This document shows, one piece after another, positions 1 through 6,929 of a stretch of 30,602 nucleotides of DNA. Positions within the stretch are counted from its first letter, which is position 1. Each line of letters opens with the position of its first letter. This DNA comes from Candidatus Raymondbacteria bacterium RIFOXYA2_FULL_49_16 (GTDB lineage: Bacteria; Fibrobacterota; OXYB2-FULL-49-7; XYB2-FULL-49-35). Where the stretch lies: NCBI GenBank assembly GCA_001789205.1, contig MFYT01000091.1, positions 1 to 30,602 on the forward strand. Reading direction: 5' to 3'. The translations under genes and the position numbers were made by a program. Below the pieces are notes generated by a model. That model was not told where the DNA came from. It saw only the letters and a program-made list of their open reading frames with translations, and did no database searches.

Positions 1-300
1 CACACGCTCAGACTCAAGGGCGCTGATGAGCTGCGTAAGCTCCGCAATCACGGAAGACTGCTGAACCTTCAGGTATTTGGTGCATTCCTCGGCAAAGCTT
101 TCCCGAGCACGACTGTAATACAGGTCAAGCGTGTCTATGTGAAAGGTGCCGACATTGCCGGGAACATGCGCCTTCACTGTCACCCGCAAACGCTCCAGGT
201 TGTACGGAAGCAGGCCGGTAATGCGATAGTGAAGGACCGTACCGCTGAAGACAAGGCCGTCAGAATTTCGGGTAAGATTTGACGAACTTATATTTTCCAT
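1..300 (-). CDS. N-terminal 100 residues of a primase/toprim-like mobile-element protein (cut by window edge)
   Basis: An open frame runs from an ATG at 300 leftward to base 1 with no stop, giving 100 residues, so the gene continues outside the window. AGGAGGG (307-313, minus sense) lies 6 nt before the ATG, a very strong ribosome site. The middle of the fragment reads FHIDTLDLYYSRARESF, followed by a helical segment ending LISALESE. From memory, this pattern resembles a domain of CHC2/toprim DNA-primase-like proteins carried by mobile elements (usual form FHVDTLDLYSARQR). No zinc finger or catalytic residue is inside the visible part, so the product is an inference by resemblance. It is divergent from an XRE regulator, as in phage or integrative-element control regions. 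Confidence 0.5.
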   Translation of the reverse strand, partial: MENISSSNLTRNSDGLVFSGTVLHYRITGLLPYNLERLRVTVKAHVPGNVGTFHIDTLDLYYSRARESFAEECTKYLKVQQSSVIAELTQLISALESERV

Positions 301-329
301 GACATTCCCTCCTGAAGACGTCAAGGTTT

Positions 330-372
330 TTTCCACTGGATTTATTATACAGTATAATGTATATTTATTTAA
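330..372. promoter_or_regulatory. Divergent promoters sharing a perfect palindromic operator
   Basis: Rightward, TTTCCA (330-335) and TATAAT (353-358) are 17 bp apart. Leftward, the complement of 344-349 also reads TATAAT, with a weak TTAAAT box at 367-372 at 17 bp. Both -10 boxes are the outer parts of one perfect inverted repeat, ATTATAC-A-GTATAAT (344-358). A dimeric XRE repressor bound here would block both promoters at once. The boxes and palindrome are seen directly; autoregulation by the adjacent XRE protein is inferred. Confidence 0.55.
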
Positions 373-395
373 GTATGCAACTATTTTTTATACAA

Positions 396-797
396 ATGCC
401 GAAGAAGGAACAAACCGCCCAGATTCCCTTTGGAGAAAGGGTCAGGGCAATACGCAAAAAAAAGGGCATCACGCAGATGTCCCTTGCAGAGCGGTTGGAT
501 GTTACCCAGAGAGTGGTTTCATACTACGAGACCGAGCATGACAACCCATCGCTCGAACTGGTCGGTAAGATTGCCCGTGCGTTGGGCGTGACGCAGTTGC
601 AGCTCCTCAACTTCCGCGAAGAGCCGGTTCCCGAAGGGCCAACGCCCATACGGTCGCTGCAGCGGCATTTGAGTCTTCTGCCGGGCCTGCCCGTGGACGA
701 CCAGAAGTTTATCGCAAAAACCATAAACATGATTCTGGAAAGACACAAAATTCAGAACGGAGAATTTGCCCATGACATTGAAAGGTCACGTCGATAA
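396..797 (+). CDS. XRE-family HTH transcriptional regulator
   Basis: A 133-residue protein starting MPKKEQ. Residues about 11-68 form a classic Cro/C1-type helix-turn-helix: FGERVRAIRKKKGITQ, then SLAERLDVTQRVVSYYE, then PSLELVGKIARALGV. The remaining half is a short helical tail that may dimerise. Upstream ATGs at 357 and 375 stay in frame, but 357 lies inside the predicted -10 box, so 396 (about 30 nt after the expected transcription start) is preferred. No clear Shine-Dalgarno precedes any of them. The 3' end overlaps the antitoxin gene by 26 bp in another frame, suggesting translational coupling. It probably represses its own operon and the divergent primase-like gene through the 344-358 palindrome. 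Confidence 0.85.
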   Translation: MPKKEQTAQIPFGERVRAIRKKKGITQMSLAERLDVTQRVVSYYETEHDNPSLELVGKIARALGVTQLQLLNFREEPVPEGPTPIRSLQRHLSLLPGLPVDDQKFIAKTINMILERHKIQNGEFAHDIERSRR

Positions 798-972
798 CGG
801 CGTAATAATCCTCGACGAGCCCGTGAATCTGCCCAACGGGACCCGCGTAACTATCCAGTCCAAAGTTGGCAAGGTCAAGGACCCCTCCGGCATTGCCGGA
901 AGCTGGGTTGACGATCGGTCCGCCGAGGAAATCATCAAAGATATTTACGGCTCACGGCGTTCCAAGAGGTAA
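772..972 (+). CDS. VapB-like antitoxin (DUF104/AbrB-like)
   Basis: A 66-residue protein beginning MTLKGHVDNGVIILDEPVNL. This N-terminal strand pattern (a short sheet with VxLPxGxxVxI) is that of small antitoxins paired with PIN toxins. The C-terminal half (SAEEIIKDIYGSRR) is basic and probably wraps the toxin. ATG 772 is chosen because GGAGA at 759-763 sits 8 nt ahead; a TTG at 766 is an in-frame alternative. The gene starts inside the XRE gene and ends 2 nt before the toxin start, so the three are one transcript. Family placement rests on the N-terminal pattern and on gene order. Confidence 0.75.
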   Translation: MTLKGHVDNGVIILDEPVNLPNGTRVTIQSKVGKVKDPSGIAGSWVDDRSAEEIIKDIYGSRRSKR

Positions 973-974
973 CA

Positions 975-1373
975 GTGACGTATCTCCTGGACACGAATAT
1001 TCTCATTTACTGGACCAAAGGCGTCCCATCCGTTGTCGAGAACATTGTAAGCCGTGGCTTTAAAACGCTTGCGGCAAGTATCATCTCAAGAAGCGAACTC
1101 TATTACGGCGCTTACCGCTCCCATCATGTAGAAAAAAACCTGCAGACCATCAAGCATCTCTCGGAAGAGATACGATTCCTCCCGCTCAATGAAGATATCG
1201 AACGGCAATATGGCAAACTGAAAACCTCCTTACGGCGTGAAGCTAATCTCATTGATGACTTTGATATCCTGATCGCTGCAACGGCCATTATCAACGGCTG
1301 TATTCTGGTAACCAATAATGTGCAACATTTTTCAAGGATTGCGGAACTCAAGATTGAAAACTGGCTGACCTGA
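975..1373 (+). CDS. vapC: VapC-type PIN-domain ribonuclease toxin
   Basis: A 132-residue PIN-domain protein. The acidic metal-binding residues are visible: D6 in YLLDTNILIY, E41 in SRSELYYG, D94/D97 in LIDDFDILIAATA, and the TNN motif at 113-115 before HF. Length and motif spacing match the family, whose members cleave tRNA or rRNA when the antitoxin is lost. The start is GTG at 975, with AGAGG at 965-969 placed 5 nt upstream; the ATG-less start is supported because residue 6 must be the first catalytic Asp. It follows the antitoxin by 2 nt. All catalytic positions are intact, so the toxin is probably active; the RNA target cannot be told from sequence. Confidence 0.92.
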   Translation: MTYLLDTNILIYWTKGVPSVVENIVSRGFKTLAASIISRSELYYGAYRSHHVEKNLQTIKHLSEEIRFLPLNEDIERQYGKLKTSLRREANLIDDFDILIAATAIINGCILVTNNVQHFSRIAELKIENWLT

Positions 1374-2165
1374 TTCCCCCGCCCACCCTTCCGCAGCACT
1401 CCCCTGGCAAACGGCCGCCCCCTCGCCGCAGGTTTCCCCTTTGCATTCCCTTTCCTTGGCACTCCCTGGTCTTGGTAAGGGTGCCATATCTGTATCGCAA
1501 AGGGGCAACCAGCTCTGATAAAGGGGGCTACGGCTCACGTTCACCCCGCTCCTTTATGCGTCCGGCATCTGTCCAGTTCCAGCCGCAGTCGGCGCTCCCC
1601 TCTCGCTCTCCGTGCCTTATTGCATGCCTCGCCTGAAAGGCGGGCCAGGCACGCCCGGCCCGTGGGTCCCATATTCCCACGGCTAAAGGTGCGCACTTCC
1701 TCGCGCACTCCGGGCGTGGTGCAGCTCCCTTCCCACCGCCCCAGGGCTCCCATAACAAAAACCGGGACGGACGGAGCATTCTCAATCAATGCGGAGTCTG
1801 GACCGGTTTTTGTCTCCCATGCCGAAAACCATGCCAGCCTACGCTATTTTTATAATGCTCCGGCTGTCATGGTTTTCGCTTCCCCGAGCCAGACAATTGA
1901 ATCGCTGCGAGGTATGCTACGAGGCAGGACGCCGAGGACGTAGACCGTAAAGCGGCGGCGGATTCGCGCGTCCCCCTTAAGAGCCCCGGGAGCCGGACGA
2001 GCGACCGCCGGAACGATAGAGAGGCATTTCAATGGAGCAACGGACGGAAATACCTATTGACGCGATAATGGCAGAGGGTTGAGCGGGTCCGGGGCGGCAA
2101 AGGGGGAGTCAAATCAGAAACGGAATGGCGAAGGGCAAAGTGCGGGCTCTCAATCCATACAGTTT
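1374..2165. other. Gene-poor GC-rich stretch between VapC and the Rhs-tip module
   Basis: About 790 bp with no convincing gene. Several open frames exist on both strands (for example 1620-1943 plus and 1850-2032 minus), but they overlap one another, are rich in Arg, Pro and Gly, lack ribosome sites and match nothing I recognise. Base composition is clearly more GC-rich than the following 2166-3712. The middle holds two hairpins on a short direct repeat (listed separately). No transposase, tRNA or integrase remnant is visible. It could be a dispersed non-coding repeat or the decayed end of a mobile element. Confidence 0.6.
1747..1878. repeat. Two consecutive hairpins carrying a 67-bp-spaced direct repeat
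   Basis: Hairpin 1 has perfect 10-bp arms CAAAAACCGG (1756-1765) and CCGGTTTTTG (1803-1812). Hairpin 2 has 17-bp arms at 1823-1839 and 1862-1878 with one mismatch; the left arm is CGAAAACCATGCCAGCC and the loop is 22 nt. The left flank of each hairpin shares a motif, CTCCCAT-4nt-AAAACC, at 1747-1763 and 1814-1830 (14 of 17 identical, spaced 67 bp). There is no T-run after either hairpin, so these are not ordinary terminators. The class of element is unknown. Confidence 0.55.
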
Positions 2166-2876
2166 TCATTTTCTAATTGGAAATTGCATGGTTACATTCT
2201 TACCAGGATAATAAATTTCAAACTGTCCATTGCTGCTTGCGCAATATATGCATGCCAAACAATTCACCTTCTTACTATCGAGTAAATCCATCGCTAAAAA
2301 TAACCCCGCCATCGGTTGACCTGCTTCGTAAACAAAACTAGTCAGATCTGCCTCACGAATAAAGGATTCTAACGTCCTCTTATCCTTCGATAGAAGGTAA
2401 TACCCATTTAAAAAATTATTCGAGAATGACAGTAAAAACGTTATCTGCCCTTTTTCAAAAGAATATTCATTGACCACGTCATTGTTTTTCTTCCAGCTTC
2501 GGATTCTTTTATGCGTCACCTTATTGTTCGTTAGCCAGTTCTCTAATTCTTCGTGGTCTTTAAAACAAAATTTGAATCTATCCGACTCATAAAAAACGCT
2601 CTCTTCAACAAGTCGGCCATCCTGGTATCGTGAAAACGATTTGATTCTATTGTTCTTGTAATAGCTCGTTTCTTCTGAAATAGCCCCATTTCTTACAATC
2701 TTAAACCTTATGGAACCATCTGGGTAATACGAGAATGTACTGTCGTGGTCACTTTTTAAATTCGAGGAAAGCGCTTCTCGCAAATCATTTTCATATTTTT
2801 CAGATATTGGTTTCCCAGCCTGATCCGCAGACAGCGTAACACCTCCTGATATAAGTAATATGACCAATAACCTCAT
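2166..2876 (-). CDS. Exported MORN-like protein, probable immunity partner of the Rhs tip
   Basis: A 236-residue protein with an N-terminal signal peptide (MRLLVILLISGG, likely cleaved near LSA-DQ) and no lipobox. Residues about 47-97 carry strand repeats of the YYPDGSIRFK / YQDGRLVEESVFY kind, typical of MORN-variant 'YwqK-like' proteins that often occur as antitoxin or immunity proteins. The remainder is not recognised. Its ATG lies 5 bp after the stop of the Rhs-tip gene on the same strand, the standard place for an immunity gene. Export fits protection against a toxin delivered to the periplasm or acting at the envelope. Both genes are AT-richer than their neighbours, pointing to joint transfer. 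The immunity role is inferred from position. Confidence 0.6.
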   Translation of the reverse strand: MRLLVILLISGGVTLSADQAGKPISEKYENDLREALSSNLKSDHDSTFSYYPDGSIRFKIVRNGAISEETSYYKNNRIKSFSRYQDGRLVEESVFYESDRFKFCFKDHEELENWLTNNKVTHKRIRSWKKNNDVVNEYSFEKGQITFLLSFSNNFLNGYYLLSKDKRTLESFIREADLTSFVYEAGQPMAGLFLAMDLLDSKKVNCLACIYCASSNGQFEIYYPGKNVTMQFPIRK

Positions 2877-2881
2877 GAATT

Positions 2882-3712
2882 CTATCGCTCATCCCAATAC
2901 TGTTTTTCTCCCGTCACTGGATCGGTACCATAAAGTCTTCCACCAGTTTCAGGATCGCGTCCCGACTGCATCATGTTATTGGAATAATCACCCCAGTAGT
3001 CTGATTGCCGGAAAGCCTGATTTGAACTAAGGGTCGCTGCGGCATTTGCAAAACTACCAAAGCCACGTGCCACCCAATCTCCAAAAAAAGTTTTCATTCC
3101 TGAAAAATCATTAAGCTTTGTGTAAACATACGTTTCCATTCTCAAAGCAACAAATTGATTGCTAAAATATGCGGCCCTTCCTAACCAACTCATTCCGCTT
3201 TGAAATGCTTGCAACGATTGAAATCCATGTCCCCCTTCATGCCCAGTAGTATTTACCGTAGCTGCTGCTTCAATCTTTGCTCCACTCTTCGTCTGCGTAG
3301 TAATACCCGCGTAAATTTGTCCGTTACTTGTTTTCCCTTCCCATCCCGGAGAATGCAATGTCAGCTGAAGTTCAAACACCGGGTCATCAATTACTGATTG
3401 CCACCATGATTGAGCCACGGAACCCATCGCGTCCACTAATTTTGGTAAATTTTCTTGCGTATATTTAACTTCATCAGGAGTACCAATAGGAGTTACAAAC
3501 TTTCCGTTATTATCGGTATTGTTAAGAGGGTTATTCCAGCAATAAACAAACGGGCTCAGACCATTTGACACATCTGTGGGATTTGGATCGATTGATATCC
3601 ACCTGGCAATTTCGGGGTCATAGTATCTAGCGCCGAAATAATAGAAGTTTAAAAACAGGCTGATAGAGATATGAAAACTACCGTAAGTTATTGATTCTTC
3701 TCTTGATATCAT
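2882..3712 (-). CDS. Orphan Rhs tip: C-terminal end of the Rhs core plus putative zinc-metallopeptidase toxin domain
   Basis: A 276-residue frame. Residues 24-71 match the terminal Rhs core signature (YYFGARYYDPEIARWISIDP, then YCWNNPLNNTDNNGK). Everything upstream in a full Rhs protein (signal, YD repeats) is missing. Residues 72-276 are the variable tip, with HEGGH at 158-162, an HExxH zinc-site motif; E193 in RMETYVY is a possible third ligand, which would make it gluzincin-like. Polymorphic-toxin systems are known to use metallopeptidase tips. The first 22 residues (MISREESITYGS...) are read through the end of the TPR gene in another frame and are probably not part of any Rhs protein. There is no good ribosome site at 3712. 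It is best read as a displaced cassette or a reservoir of tip sequence, perhaps not expressed. Confidence 0.65.
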   Translation of the reverse strand: MISREESITYGSFHISISLFLNFYYFGARYYDPEIARWISIDPNPTDVSNGLSPFVYCWNNPLNNTDNNGKFVTPIGTPDEVKYTQENLPKLVDAMGSVAQSWWQSVIDDPVFELQLTLHSPGWEGKTSNGQIYAGITTQTKSGAKIEAAATVNTTGHEGGHGFQSLQAFQSGMSWLGRAAYFSNQFVALRMETYVYTKLNDFSGMKTFFGDWVARGFGSFANAAATLSSNQAFRQSDYWGDYSNNMMQSGRDPETGGRLYGTDPVTGEKQYWDER

Positions 3713-4418
3713 CAGCCTGCTGCGTGTCGGAGAGGGAGCGATAGAGAGCCTCCTTTAAAACAAGGCATTTCTTGATCCCTTGGACATGGTTTTTTATCCG
3801 ATAGAGCCGTTCACCTTCATCAGCCTGTTTGAGGGCATCCTTGGCCTCTCCCTGCGCTTTGAGTGCCCTAGCGGTGTAATATGCGACGTTTGCCAGGCCA
3901 AGCGGGTTTTTGCCTTTTTTGAGCTTTTTTTGAGCTTTCTCAAACAACGAGAGGGCCTCGTTGGGCTCGTTGCGGACAAGCTTCACACGGCCCCATCCAA
4001 TAAGCACAGAAGCGTATTCATACGCGGAAAGCAGGTCCTCGAGGTCTTCAACAGCATCTGCGGAAATATCAGTTGTCTCAGAGGGGAAGAAAAGCAGTTG
4101 TTCGTTAATGGCAGCAAGCGCGGCAAGCGACGGGTTTGCCTGGCTGGCCGCCTTTGCCAATCGAATATAACCCGCGGCAGAATCTAAATTGGCCAGACCA
4201 TAATAAACAGTGGCAAGATTGTTCAGACAAATTACTTCGCGTACATTGTCCGCTGAACGGAGCGCCTCGTTCAAATTTATCCTATACGAAGCCAAGGCGC
4301 CGCGCAGGTCGTTCTTAAAGTAGCAATCATAGCCCCGTTCGCCAGCATCAGAGCAGAATCCCGCTGATACAACGCAAAGGGCAATGGGCAAAATCGCATA
4401 AAAGGCGCGCAAACGCAT
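3678..4418 (-). CDS. Exported TPR-repeat protein at the end of the mla cluster
   Basis: A 246-residue protein with a signal peptide (MRLRAFYAILPIALCVVSAGFCSD). Helical tetratricopeptide-like pairs follow: YDCYFKNDLRGALASYRINL, NNLATVYYGLANLDSAAGYI, VAYYTARALKAQGEAKDAL. Such repeats usually bind a partner protein. The ATG is 1 nt after the mlaD stop, so the two genes are translationally coupled and this protein most likely serves the lipid transporter from the periplasm. The last 35 bp overlap the open frame of the Rhs-tip gene, marking the probable insertion boundary. No enzymatic motif is seen. Confidence 0.75.
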   Translation of the reverse strand: MRLRAFYAILPIALCVVSAGFCSDAGERGYDCYFKNDLRGALASYRINLNEALRSADNVREVICLNNLATVYYGLANLDSAAGYIRLAKAASQANPSLAALAAINEQLLFFPSETTDISADAVEDLEDLLSAYEYASVLIGWGRVKLVRNEPNEALSLFEKAQKKLKKGKNPLGLANVAYYTARALKAQGEAKDALKQADEGERLYRIKNHVQGIKKCLVLKEALYRSLSDTQQADDIKRRINNLR

Positions 4419-4419
4419 G

Positions 4420-5334
4420 CTATTCCTTATCGATAAAAATTGGCGGATCTTCAGATTCTTGTTTTATCTTGCTGCTAATGGGCCAGATTTTTTTGACTCC
4501 ATTCATAAGATCGTTGGTGTTTTGCATCAGACCTTGGCCCTGGTTTACGACAACAGGCATTTTGTCGAGAAGCGCGCTGATTTTTCCGGTTATCACATTG
4601 AGGGAATCGATGAGACCATTCGCTGATGCAAGAAATGATCCTACTTGGCCGAGCGTGCCTTCGGCAGTGGTCATGACCGCGGGAACACTGTCCATGACCC
4701 CATTTACCTTGCCCGTAATGTCGTTTAACTGAGCAATCAACTTGTTGCCGTGCCGCAACAAAGGAAGGGCCTCGGCCACCACAGCATCAAGCTGGCGGTA
4801 GAGATCGTCTTTTTGGACCAGCGCGCCTAGCGTGCCTTCACCTTTTTTGATTTTATCTATAATGACAGTCAAGTCGCTGAAAGCATTGAGTGTTTGCTGA
4901 AGAATGATATCGAGGCTGAGCATTTCCTTGGCATTTACCGTCATACCATCCTCAAGCATGGGGTAGTCTTTGGTTCCGGGAGAAATGGCGATGATGCGGT
5001 CTGAGATGGGAAAGCGCTCTTGGATAATAGTGGCCACGGAATTGTTCCTGATTAGATACTGGTACGAGATCTTGATCTGCATCACGACCTCTATCTTGTT
5101 CTCACTGTTGAAGCTGATTTCAGAGACCTGTCCAACGGTAATGCCGCTGATTTTCACCTTGGCGCCCACGTTCATGTCTGATTTGTCCTGGAATACCGTG
5201 TGCAACTGGTATTGGTCCACAAAAAGATTATTTTTCACCAGAGTGGCAAAAATAAGGGTAAGGAGCGCCAGTGTGGCAAAGATAAGAAAGCCACCGACAA
5301 AATATTCTTTATATACTACGTGGATACGCGCCAT
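4420..5334 (-). CDS. mlaD: MlaD-like MCE-domain lipid-binding protein
   Basis: A 304-residue protein with one N-terminal transmembrane helix (residues about 11-33, FVGGFLIFATLALLTLIFAT), then an MCE domain at about 38-118 that includes VGAKVKISGITVGQVSEI. The rest is a long alpha-helical tail. MCE proteins form hexameric rings that carry phospholipid between the inner-membrane ABC transporter and the outer membrane. The helical tail is longer than in E. coli MlaD and recalls larger MCE proteins that form needles or tubes. It lies directly after mlaF (45-bp gap) and is coupled to the TPR gene. Substrate and transport direction cannot be read from the sequence. Confidence 0.9.
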   Translation of the reverse strand: MARIHVVYKEYFVGGFLIFATLALLTLIFATLVKNNLFVDQYQLHTVFQDKSDMNVGAKVKISGITVGQVSEISFNSENKIEVVMQIKISYQYLIRNNSVATIIQERFPISDRIIAISPGTKDYPMLEDGMTVNAKEMLSLDIILQQTLNAFSDLTVIIDKIKKGEGTLGALVQKDDLYRQLDAVVAEALPLLRHGNKLIAQLNDITGKVNGVMDSVPAVMTTAEGTLGQVGSFLASANGLIDSLNVITGKISALLDKMPVVVNQGQGLMQNTNDLMNGVKKIWPISSKIKQESEDPPIFIDKE

Positions 5335-5379
5335 GATAACTCACCATTAAGATATAATTTACAGCGATTCAAGTAAAGC

Positions 5380-6132
5380 CTATATATTATCCATGAATTT
5401 TTTAATATAAGGGTCGCTGGTACCCCTCAGCTCTGCGGGCGTTCCTGAAAAAACGAGCGTCTTCTGGGCCACTACCAGAATGCGCGAGGCAATGTCAAGG
5501 GCTGTCTTGATATCGTGGGTGACAATGACCGACGTCACTCCAAAGGATCCGTGCAGCACACGTACAATATCGATGAGCATTGCCGCGTTAAGAGGATCAA
5601 GGCCCGAGGTGGGCTCGTCGTAGAGCATGATACCGGGCATAAGGGCGAGGGAACGGGCAACGGCCGAACGCTTCATAACTCCCATGGAAAGGGACGCGGG
5701 CATTGCTTTTTCATAGCCTTCGAGCTTGAGCAGACCGATCCTGCTGCGTACTATTTTGGTTATTTTTTCCTCGGGAAAGGCGGTGTGGTATCGCAGAGGC
5801 AGGGCTATATTCAGAAAGACGTTCATGTTGCTGATGAGCGCGGAATTCTGGAACACATACCCGATATCGAGCCGCGCGCGCAGGAGGTCTTCCCGAAGCA
5901 TCAGGGCGATATTCCGGCCTTTAATATATACGGAACCGGCATTTGGCTGGAGCAGACCGCAGCAGAGCTTGAGCATGGTGCTTTTGCCAAATCCGCACTG
6001 GCCCACAATGGCCACTGTCTCCCCTGAGCTAACAGAGAAGGAGACGTTTTTTAAAATCAGGTTGTTGCCGTACGAGAACGAGACATTCTCGAACCTGATC
6101 TCTTCTTTTTTATCCTGATAGTAGATTTGCAT
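5380..6132 (-). CDS. mlaF: MlaF-like ABC transporter ATPase with degenerate signature motif
   Basis: A 250-residue ATPase. Walker A is GQCGFGKST (44-52), the Q-loop is YVFQN (92-96), Walker B is GIMLYDEPTSGLDP (167-180) and the H-loop is VTHD with H206. The ABC signature, normally LSGGM/Q, reads LSMGV (148-152), keeping Ser and the second Gly but losing the first Gly. Since this motif contacts the gamma phosphate across the dimer, a slower or altered ATPase is possible. The start overlaps the end of mlaE by 23 bp, the usual coupling of permease and ATPase. No good ribosome site is seen at the ATG. The family call is firm; functional effects of the signature change are inference. Confidence 0.9.
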   Translation of the reverse strand: MQIYYQDKKEEIRFENVSFSYGNNLILKNVSFSVSSGETVAIVGQCGFGKSTMLKLCCGLLQPNAGSVYIKGRNIALMLREDLLRARLDIGYVFQNSALISNMNVFLNIALPLRYHTAFPEEKITKIVRSRIGLLKLEGYEKAMPASLSMGVMKRSAVARSLALMPGIMLYDEPTSGLDPLNAAMLIDIVRVLHGSFGVTSVIVTHDIKTALDIASRILVVAQKTLVFSGTPAELRGTSDPYIKKFMDNI

Positions 6133-6913
6133 AGAATATAAGCGTAACTATTGTATTTACAAAGACCGAGAATATAATCGAGTTGACTACCGCTTTAATC
6201 GTGGCCTGGGGAACTTCCTGGAACGAATACCCGATACTCATGGCGTGGTGGCAGCTGACCACGGAGATAATGGAGCCAAAGAGGATGCATTTAATTGAGC
6301 TGATTACAATATCGATGGTGGAAAGCTCGGCAAGGATCATCTGAAGGAAGACCGAGAAGGGAAGCGACACGATGATGGCCGAGAAAAGGAACCCGCCCAA
6401 AATAGCGATTGTATCAAAAACAAACATCAGGCCAAGCATGGAGATGACAAATCCAAGGAGGGCGGGCATGACGCGCACATGGATAGGATCAATGCCCATG
6501 ACCTCGAGCGCGTCAAGTTCGTTGGCCACTTTCATGTTTCCCAGGTAGGTGGAGAGCGCGGCGCCGGACCGGCCAATGACAATGAACGCGGTGACCAGCG
6601 GACCTAGTTCACGGATAATACCGATAACCATTATTTTACCGAGGAATTCCCCAGCGCCGAACTTGGGCGCCAGTGTGGTTGATTGTATGATGATGATACT
6701 GCCCACCATGAGACCTATGATTGAGACCAAAGGCACTGCTTCCACACCTGTAAAGAGGACCTGGAACATGACGTCATTTTTCAGCGTTATCCTGTTTTTG
6801 CTCCAATTCTTGAAAATGGAACTTAACGCTTCGAAAAAGAGCACGGCAAGACCCATGATATATCCGGTAAGAATGAGCACTTTTGAGCCCAGAAACGATA
6901 GGACAGAGAGCAT
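6110..6913 (-). CDS. mlaE: MlaE-like ABC transporter permease
   Basis: A 267-residue integral membrane protein with five or so hydrophobic helices. The hallmark region of the MlaE/Ttg2B family is intact at about 120-165: GIIRELGPLVTAFIVIGRSG, then LGNMKVANELDALEVMGIDP. It forms the inner-membrane core of the Mla phospholipid transporter with MlaF and MlaD. AGGG lies a little upstream of the ATG, 16 bp after the preceding gene, and the 3' end overlaps mlaF by 23 bp. Length is usual for the family. The order E-F-D is the standard one. Confidence 0.93.
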   Translation of the reverse strand: MLSVLSFLGSKVLILTGYIMGLAVLFFEALSSIFKNWSKNRITLKNDVMFQVLFTGVEAVPLVSIIGLMVGSIIIIQSTTLAPKFGAGEFLGKIMVIGIIRELGPLVTAFIVIGRSGAALSTYLGNMKVANELDALEVMGIDPIHVRVMPALLGFVISMLGLMFVFDTIAILGGFLFSAIIVSLPFSVFLQMILAELSTIDIVISSIKCILFGSIISVVSCHHAMSIGYSFQEVPQATIKAVVNSIIFSVFVNTIVTLIFYANLLSG

Positions 6914-6929
6914 TGTGTCTTTTTCCCTG

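Noticed and set aside
1620-1943. Open frame of 107 codons on the plus strand
   Set aside because: No ribosome site, Arg/Pro-rich composition, overlaps several minus-strand frames and the hairpin repeats; more like non-coding DNA.
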